A stretch of 64,000 bases of DNA, taken from NCBI GenBank assembly GCA_030549495.1, contig JAUIRK010000927.1:558001-622000 (forward strand), given 5' to 3'. Both the position numbers and the translations under genes were made by a program. Position 1 is the first letter of the stretch. The number at the start of each line of letters is the position of its first letter. This DNA comes from Nectonema munidae (Eukaryota; Nematomorpha; Nectonematoida; Nectonematidae). Under the pieces are notes generated by a model that searched no databases, had not been told where the DNA came from, and saw only the letters and a program-made list of their open reading frames with translations. Shown piece by piece: positions 57,835 through 64,000 of this stretch.

Positions 57835-60800
57835 CTGTTAAATGAATGTGAATAAATATATTATCCGCACATACCTCAGAATTTGCAACTTCACTACTTC
57901 TAAATGTTTTAACATCCAAAAGGCTAACGCCATTAATATGATGGCAAGCGTTATTGATTTTTTATAATATTCAGAAGGATTGCAAAAAAATGTGGCATCT
58001 CTATAACTACAAGTTTTCCTGCAAGCAGAAGCAACAGCTAGTGGGGTGACACATAAGATTTTCTACTTTCTATATTTCCCATGTTATACCCAAATGTACT
58101 CGTCTGAAGCGCTGCTTGAATTAGAATCAGTAGGCCCATAATAATTTGAAATGTGGATTCCTTGACTTGGAATAACAGTTATATTCACGTTTTCGATTGT
58201 GTTGAAGATCCAAAGAAGAAATGTACATTGTTCTAGATATTACCTTTGATCCAATAAAAAGGCTATTTCAATTTGTGAAACTCGATTTTTGTAGGAACAT
58301 AAACAGGAGGGCCCTTGAAAAAATATAATTTCTCTTTGACGAATGATGATCATGGCAGATAAATAATTAATTAATTCTAGAGTACAAAATCCGATGCATT
58401 TATTTCATTTACAATGAAAAGTTGTCCTTATTTAAAAATTTAAATTCGCTTTGGAACAAGGAATCTATTTCGTTGTAAACTGATTACAAACACAAATAAG
58501 ATTAACACGAGTGATGTACTTTGTTTTCAGCCGTGAATTTCAGTAAAAACTAAATAAAATAAAAGTTTCCTGCTTCTTGATACACGATCAATCGAAATAG
58601 AGCACTTACAGGGGCATACGTCAAAAAGATTATCTATATTTGCAAAAAACTGTGTTCTTTTATCCATCCATCAGGCTGCGAGAAGTAGAAGGTAAGGTAA
58701 ATTTTTTCAAGCTTTGATAGAGTTGTATTTTTCTACTTAAAATATTGTATACACTTCTTTACTTATATGCGGTAAGGATGATTTTTCCCATAAAGAACAG
58801 ACAGAATTAACAGTAGAAGTAAGATGATTTTTAATTCCTTTGGTATTTTGAATATTTTTAGGTAAAATAAATGTCTGTAACAGTCTCGATAAGTTGGAAG
58901 CTTCAATTAAACAAAATTACATTTCATAAAAAAGTAATAAAATAAGATGTTTGTTTATTTCCATCAAATAAAGGGAGTGGCAAAGGGAAAGGAGGGGGCA
59001 AAAATAAACCTTTACCCATTTAAGGCCAAGCAAAGCAGACGATATCTAAAAAAACGCAGACGATTTATATTCAAAGTCATTGAAAAAAGCAGACGAAGTT
59101 GAAATTACTTATGTTCCAAAATAGGAACATTGGCCGTAAATGGGTTAAATCCTTTCGTTCATTACCAGAAAAATAAGACGATATTATTAAAAAGCAGAAG
59201 ATTCATATACAAATCTATTTGAAAAAGCAGACGAGGTAAAATTGTTTATGTATCATATAGTTTCAGCCCACAACAGACACAGGTCACAAAAGACGCGCCT
59301 GAAATATAAAGTTTGAAAGAACGGACTGCCAACAGCACTTCTAAGAAGCATTTTTTCGAAGGAAATACGATAAAACTCGTGACGTGTGGAGTCGAAGGAT
59401 AAAATTGAAGAATTTGAAACTAATTATCTTCAAAATAATATTGCTTGAAATCTTTAACAGTCTTCTTACTTTACTAATTAAAAATAAATGCTTAGTAATT
59501 TTATTCTGGAATTTTCAATTTATAAAATTTTTAATAGTTTTTCAAAAATTATAAATAATAATCATAAAAATATCTTTATAACTGTAATCATTTTCAAACA
59601 ATATCATATATATATATGATATATAAGAATACATTATTTCTTCATTACTCTTCTTCGTTTTATACAGATTTATATATAAGAATACATTTCAAAAAATCAA
59701 TCCAAACAAACTTTTGATATGTTTGATTGATTGTGTATCTGTTTTGATAAGAAAAAAAACTTTTCAATATATTTTTAAACCTAATTTTAATGATATGTGA
59801 AATAGTTAAATTGCGTTATATCCAATGATTTAAGTAACATATAAATGTTTACATTTTTGATTGACATATGTCATTTTTGATTGAAAAGTTGTTTTTTTTT
59901 TAATTTTACAAGTCATCATTTTTTTAGCATCTTCGATAAGCTATAAAACTGATCAGAAATTATAAATATTTTTATTTTCGAAAAAAAATTCTGTTCCTAT
60001 CTTTTAACCATTGGCACAAAAATAATTAAAATACACTGTACATCCCCCGTAATGAATATTTTTGTGACATTTTTTCATAAAGTCTCTTTTTGAAGTATTT
60101 TCGCATATAATTTGATGTAGGTAAAAAATTGTATAAAAATACCTTAAAAAAAGAAAAGATATTTTATTTTGGGTTTTGAAATTTCAATTAAAAAAAAAGA
60201 TAACTTTTAGGTTGTGATGTTGTGACATCTTTACTTCGAACTTCTACTTATTTATCATAAAAATTAATAGAATGCTTTGCTCATAAAACTCTTTTTAAAA
60301 ATATTCCTTGAAAGGAAGATATCAGTAATTGAAAATGATCTTTGTGATTGAGTTTTTTGGTGTAGTTGTTGATTTTAACAATGCAAACAATCAGGAATAT
60401 ATAACGGATTTTAATTAGTTTTATGAGCTTCAAATAGTTTATATACGTGAATATATCATCAAATCTATTTTAGAGAGATTTTTCGGTTTGGGACACTTGA
60501 ATCTTTTATGAAAAGAGGGTTTTAACGCATCTTATTCATCAAGACTACGTTACGCTCAATGACAAAGTTTTCAGCGATCTCTCTCCTTACATTTTGTGGC
60601 TGCTTTGTTCATAACCTTCGCTCAATGGATTTTATTTATTATTGAATATTCTTACAAGTTTCACATTTAACAATTACGCCCACATTTTAGTGTTTTACTA
60701 TAAGGAAAGTCAAACAACGTAAAAATTGGTCTTCATCAAATTTCGATGACAGCTTCTAAGAGTTTATTCTCATTTTACCACGGCATATATTTGTATATGT

Positions 60801-61475
60801 AAATATTTTTATAAGGCACCCCTTTCAAGAAATGAAGACAGGCGGATCTGTCATTTTTTGGGGGTCTTCTTAATCAAGATATGTATAAATAGTTCAATCT
60901 CTATTGATGATATGACAGACGTACAGATTAAGAAGTATGTATACACGCTTGCATTTTGCCACACTAAAATTAAAAATGTGTATTTTATCAATAAGCTAGA
61001 ATCTGTGCTTTGATTTTATTTATTTACCTGATATTTTTAACTTCTTTCTGGTGGACACTTTTTTTCTTTGATTTGATTGGCTGGGTGAGGGCACTGTTTC
61101 CACCCTAGTTCAAAGGGAATGACTCAATATATCATAGAAGAGTAGTTAGTACCTGATCTCAACTTTTTCATCTCCCAAGTAGTCCGCCTCTCGGTCTGGC
61201 AAGCGGAATTGCAGGAAATCATTTCGCAACTTCTCCTGATTCTGATGCAGAGTTTCAGAAGTGTTCACTTCGTCCTCTGTTCTCCCCCATTCCCTCTTCT
61301 TGACCTTGGATTGAAGGGCGTGCTTGTGGCTGAAATCGATCAGTTCTTGCTTTATCAACTCCATCTCCTTGTGAAACAACCTGTTCTCTTCTTCTAGAAC
61401 GGCACTGCCACAATTCCTGCTTCTTTCGCGAATGATGGGAATGTGAAATTTCTTTTGGTAAATATTTTCGTTCAT
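57597..61475 (-). CDS. Small heat shock protein (alpha-crystallin/HSP20 family), two coding exons
   Basis: Small heat shock proteins are ATP-independent chaperones that hold unfolding proteins in large oligomers. Coding exons on the minus strand are 61475-61153 and 57834-57597, 561 nt, 186 residues, the usual family size. Donor ATCAG/GTACTA and acceptor TTTAACAG join in frame with a split Arg codon. The N-terminal arm (about residues 1-90) is charged and helical. The alpha-crystallin domain begins near DFLQFRLPDREADYLG and continues FFISDYKPEEINVKLVDNQQ, then LIIDAKHEE, VQLHREVSLP and FQNGYLNITANV; NGYLNI corresponds to the conserved G-x-L core. The C-terminal tail is very short and lacks an evident I-x-I motif, which normally helps oligomerisation. 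An acceptor TTTATTTAG lies 13 bp before the ATG, so an upstream 5' UTR exon is likely. The gene converges on the kinectin-like gene. Confidence 0.85.
59011..59148. mobile_element. piggyBac-like MITE, subfamily A
   Basis: TTTACCCATTTAAGGCCAAG to GGCCGTAAATGGGTTAA. It is very close in sequence to 42704-42840, so both moved recently. It lies in the intron of the small heat shock gene. Confidence 0.8.
59164..59300. mobile_element. piggyBac-like MITE, subfamily B, decayed
   Basis: GACGATATTATTAAAAAGCA, GAAAAAGCAGACGAGGTAAA and a GGTCACAAAAG end match the 40933 and 56628 copies. TTAA ends are lost. It follows the 59011 copy by 16 bp. Confidence 0.5.
61153..61475 (-). CDS. Small heat shock protein, first coding exon (N-terminal arm)
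   Basis: The ATG at 61475-61473 starts MNENIYQKKFHIP; the exon ends DEKVEI plus two bases of Arg. The start is chosen because the acceptor lies just upstream and it is the first ATG in frame. Confidence 0.8.
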
Positions 61476-62179
61476 TTTTCCCTTGCTTCTAAATAAATTT
61501 TAAAAAGTATCTAAATTAGTCCAAATACCTTTATTTCAACTTTTACGAAAATAAACTGAAATTTTGAAACTCCAAGAAATCTTTTTTTGAACAAATCAAA
61601 AAGAATACGATGTATTTTGACTTTTTTTTTTAATTATTTAGAATAAAAAATTACTTTTATTCATTCCTTTTATGTCAATCTTTACACATCTCGATATCGA
61701 ATCGAATCTTTGTTTTAACAAAATTCAAAAAAGAGAAATTGATTTTTACATTATTTTTAAATCAGGATTTTGACTAAAATTTTTATCCCGCAATCCGGTT
61801 GAAGTCTCAAATCGGCATAATCCCGCTAAAATGTTAGATTTTAAAAATTCGTTACTTCTATGCTTGCAGCGAAGATTATATCGCCCTTGACTCCTTAATC
61901 TAATTAGGCGAGAAGATTAATTTTATCAAAAGGAAGCTTTTTATCAATAAACCGTGAAATAAAAGAGTCTTTAAAGAATTTCTAAAGTTCAACAACAATT
62001 TGATTCATTCTAATAAAGGATAAAATACTTTCGTGCTGTCTTTCAAGTGAATAAAGACAAGGCTGATTATTAATTAACTTTTTTTAATCAAATTAATTAA
62101 TGTCGTCTACTTTCCTTGGGATGAAACAGGTAATGTCAAATTTCCAAAAGTAAATACAGTATAAGGAATATTTGTGCCA

Positions 62180-62455
62180 TTAACGACCAGGATAATCAGA
62201 GGATATCTAATAATGTAAAGCATAAAAAGCACTAATAAACACAGACGATATAATTTTTGTAATTAAAGATCAGGATAATCAGACGATATCAAATGTAAAG
62301 CAGAAGATTTGTATTAAAAAGCACTAATAAACACAGACGATATATTTTTTTAATCCAGGATCAGGATAATCAGACGATATCAAATGTAAATCAGAAGATT
62401 TGTAGCATAAAGATAAACAGAAGATATTATTTTTGTAAAGTCGACAATAGTCAAA
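62180..62455. repeat. Tandem array of a GATAATCAGACGATATC unit
   Basis: Three units start at about 62189, 62271 and 62362, spaced 82 and 91 bp. Each has AGGATAATCAGA(C/G)GATATC and an ACAGACGATAT-type tail. The left border TTAACGACCAGGATAATCAG and right GTCGACAATAGTC resemble the TTAACCGGTTACGACCAG MITE ends, so this is probably a MITE whose interior expanded. Confidence 0.65.
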
Positions 62456-62643
62456 TCTGCTTGTCAACCTCAATCAAGGTTCCACCTCGTTTATGAAATT
62501 GCCCATTTCACGAAGTTGGCATGACATTTACCCACTTCATGAAAAGTGCAAAAGATTTGCTCACTTGATGAAATGGTAAAACTTCATACACGAATAAAAA
62601 TATTTTTATCAAATTTAAACGAAATTATTAAATTGAACATTTT

Positions 62644-62727
62644 GGTAATGTTGCACTATGATGCATCGATAAAAAGCCAATTGCATAGGAAAGACGTTTA
62701 TCGATGCACGGACAGTGCAACATTACC
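62644..62727. other. Strong 84-nt hairpin upstream of the small heat shock gene
   Basis: GGTAATGTTGCACT (62644-62657) pairs perfectly with AGTGCAACATTACC (62714-62727). After a 5-nt internal loop, GCATCGATAAA (62663-62673) pairs with TTTATCGATGC (62697-62707). The terminal loop is about 23 nt. Size and shape fit a microRNA precursor or a small palindromic MITE; the sequence cannot decide. Confidence 0.55.
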
Positions 62728-64000
62728 GAACATTTTTTAAAGAATTTTATTTTGACTTATTGGTCATCTTCCCGCCACCACCGCTTAACTTTACCAAAAA
62801 ATTTACTCTAAATTTTTAAAAATTATTACAAGCAATAAAATTAAAAAATTTTGCAATGTCTATTTTTTTATTAAAAATACTATATCTTTTAAAACTAACT
62901 GATTGGCAAATTAATTAACTAACTGACAAATCAACCAACTAATTAACTATCTGCTTAACTAACAACTGGTTAATTGAAACTCACTAATTAGTTAATTAGG
63001 TAGTGTGTTAGTGTTTTAAAAGAAAAACATGGTATATTTAAATAGATTGATATAGTGAAATGGGGAATGGATTTTTTCTACACACTTATCAACGCAATAG
63101 GAAGTTTCAGGAAATAAGGAGCAGCAGCATCATCATAAAAAATTTTAAAATACCCAAATTTGGAGTAAGTGATAGATGGGGAATCTTAGTGATTTCACTC
63201 AAAATTTGTTAGGAAAAAAATTGAACATGAACAAAATTGGGGTGTATTGGTTTTGATGTTAAAATTGCGTGCCACTCATGTTCTTGTTTCGATACATGAG
63301 TGTACGAATTCCACAACATTCTGATAAAGATAAATGAACGACATTTTAAAAACAATGAATTTTAGGGCAGAAAGTAAAGATTATACCAAAAAGTTCGCGT
63401 GAATGAATTAAATAAATGAATTTTGCCAGAAACTCGGTGAGATAGATGATGTTCATGGAATAAAATTGATTTAACTTGACCTTGGCATAGCTTGAAATGA
63501 AATTTCGTTGTAGCGAACTGGGTTCATGATCATACTGTGGTTGACGATAAGTTACGAGGATATGGGAGTATGAATTCATGTGATGATGATATTGAATGGG
63601 ATGAGGTAAAGCTTATGATGAAGGTTGATAACGAAGATGAGTACTTGGATGACGATGATAATCTTCATCATAATTATTTCGATGATGATGATGAAGTTGA
63701 CGAATATGATTAGATTGATGATTATAATCATGAGATAAAATTATTAAAACTAAAATTATTTTTACCTTTATAAATATAATTTTGAGTTCATCTTATAAAG
63801 TTTTATTTTACGCTCCAAAATATGTTGGTAAAGTCGATTTTACTCAATCAAAATTTTGAAAAGCAATCTTGATCAGAGGTGAATCCTATGGAGTACCTGG
63901 AATAATTCCCGCTCGTATGAATGCTAGTCAGCCAGCCCCCCCCCCCCCCTCACTCATGAAAAGTTGGAGTAGTAAATGTTTGAAGAAAATAAAAATGTCA
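62728..64000. other. Intergenic DNA without a recognised gene
   Basis: AT-rich. It holds a run of ACTAACTGAC-like tandem units (62890-63010), a GAT-rich tract that reads as Asp-rich in one frame (63590-63712), and a C run at 63936-63948. No conserved protein or RNA gene is seen. Confidence 0.6.

Larger units (their letters stand above)
57835..61152 (-). other. Intron of the small heat shock gene
   Basis: A 3.3 kb intron containing the two piggyBac-like MITEs at 59011 and 59164 and otherwise AT-rich DNA, with a TATATATATATGATAT palindrome near 59605. No ORF of interest. Confidence 0.65.

Noticed and set aside
62644..62727. Identity of the hairpin as miR-92
   Set aside because: The arm has TTGCACTGTCC, reminiscent of miR-92, but the seed differs, so only an unnamed candidate is reported.
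63497..63712. Asp-rich ORF near the right edge
   Set aside because: Looks like translation of a GAT microsatellite, with no conserved motif or splice context.
1..64000. CRISPR arrays, operons, bacterial ribosome binding sites or rRNA genes
   Set aside because: None seen; the window is spliced eukaryotic nuclear DNA. Short-spaced tandem repeats at 62180 lack unique spacers.

Overview
This is a window of AT-rich eukaryotic nuclear DNA. Protein-coding genes are split into many short exons with GT-AG introns, the introns run from 62 bp to several kb, and intergenic and intronic DNA is packed with transposons, MITEs, a tRNA-derived SINE and poly-G or trinucleotide tracts. The host gene set, the transposon mix and the intron style suggest an invertebrate, most likely an arthropod. 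A crustacean such as a parasitic copepod is my best guess, but this is inference; no sequence here fixes the species.

Three host genes can be modelled. (1) 2316-26929, + strand: the C-terminal 739 codons of RBM25, a U1 snRNP-associated splicing regulator. Fourteen exons keep one reading frame and end in a clear PWI domain; the RRM exons must lie upstream of the window. (2) 41690-56413, + strand: a complete 781-residue protein in ten coding exons, with an N-terminal membrane anchor, a lysine-rich stretch and long coiled coils, resembling the ER proteins kinectin and RRBP1/p180. (3) 61475-57597, - strand: a two-exon small heat shock protein whose alpha-crystallin domain is split by a 3.3 kb intron. 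Genes 2 and 3 converge.

Between RBM25 and the kinectin-like gene (about 27-41.6 kb) lies an island of inserted DNA. From left to right it holds a hAT-like pair of ends, a decayed + strand region of unknown origin, a LINE 3' fragment, a compact Merlin element with intact ends, a longer LINE with a mutated catalytic motif, a broken endogenous copy of a negative-strand RNA virus polymerase (L) gene, and a GC-richer hAT element. The LINE abuts the viral copy. The introns carry their own load: an antisense hAT transposase relic that is itself split by a MITE with a perfect 8-bp target duplication, several non-autonomous hAT elements with 8-bp duplications, a pogo-like element, a possible solo LTR, and TTAA-flanked piggyBac-like MITEs that share a GCAGACGA motif.

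The host genes share no evident pathway. The unusual content is the genomic parasite record: at least two clear nested insertions, a viral polymerase fossil, and a strong hairpin near 62.7 kb upstream of the small heat shock gene. Exon borders were placed by eye from splice consensus, phase and homology; transcript data would be needed to confirm them.
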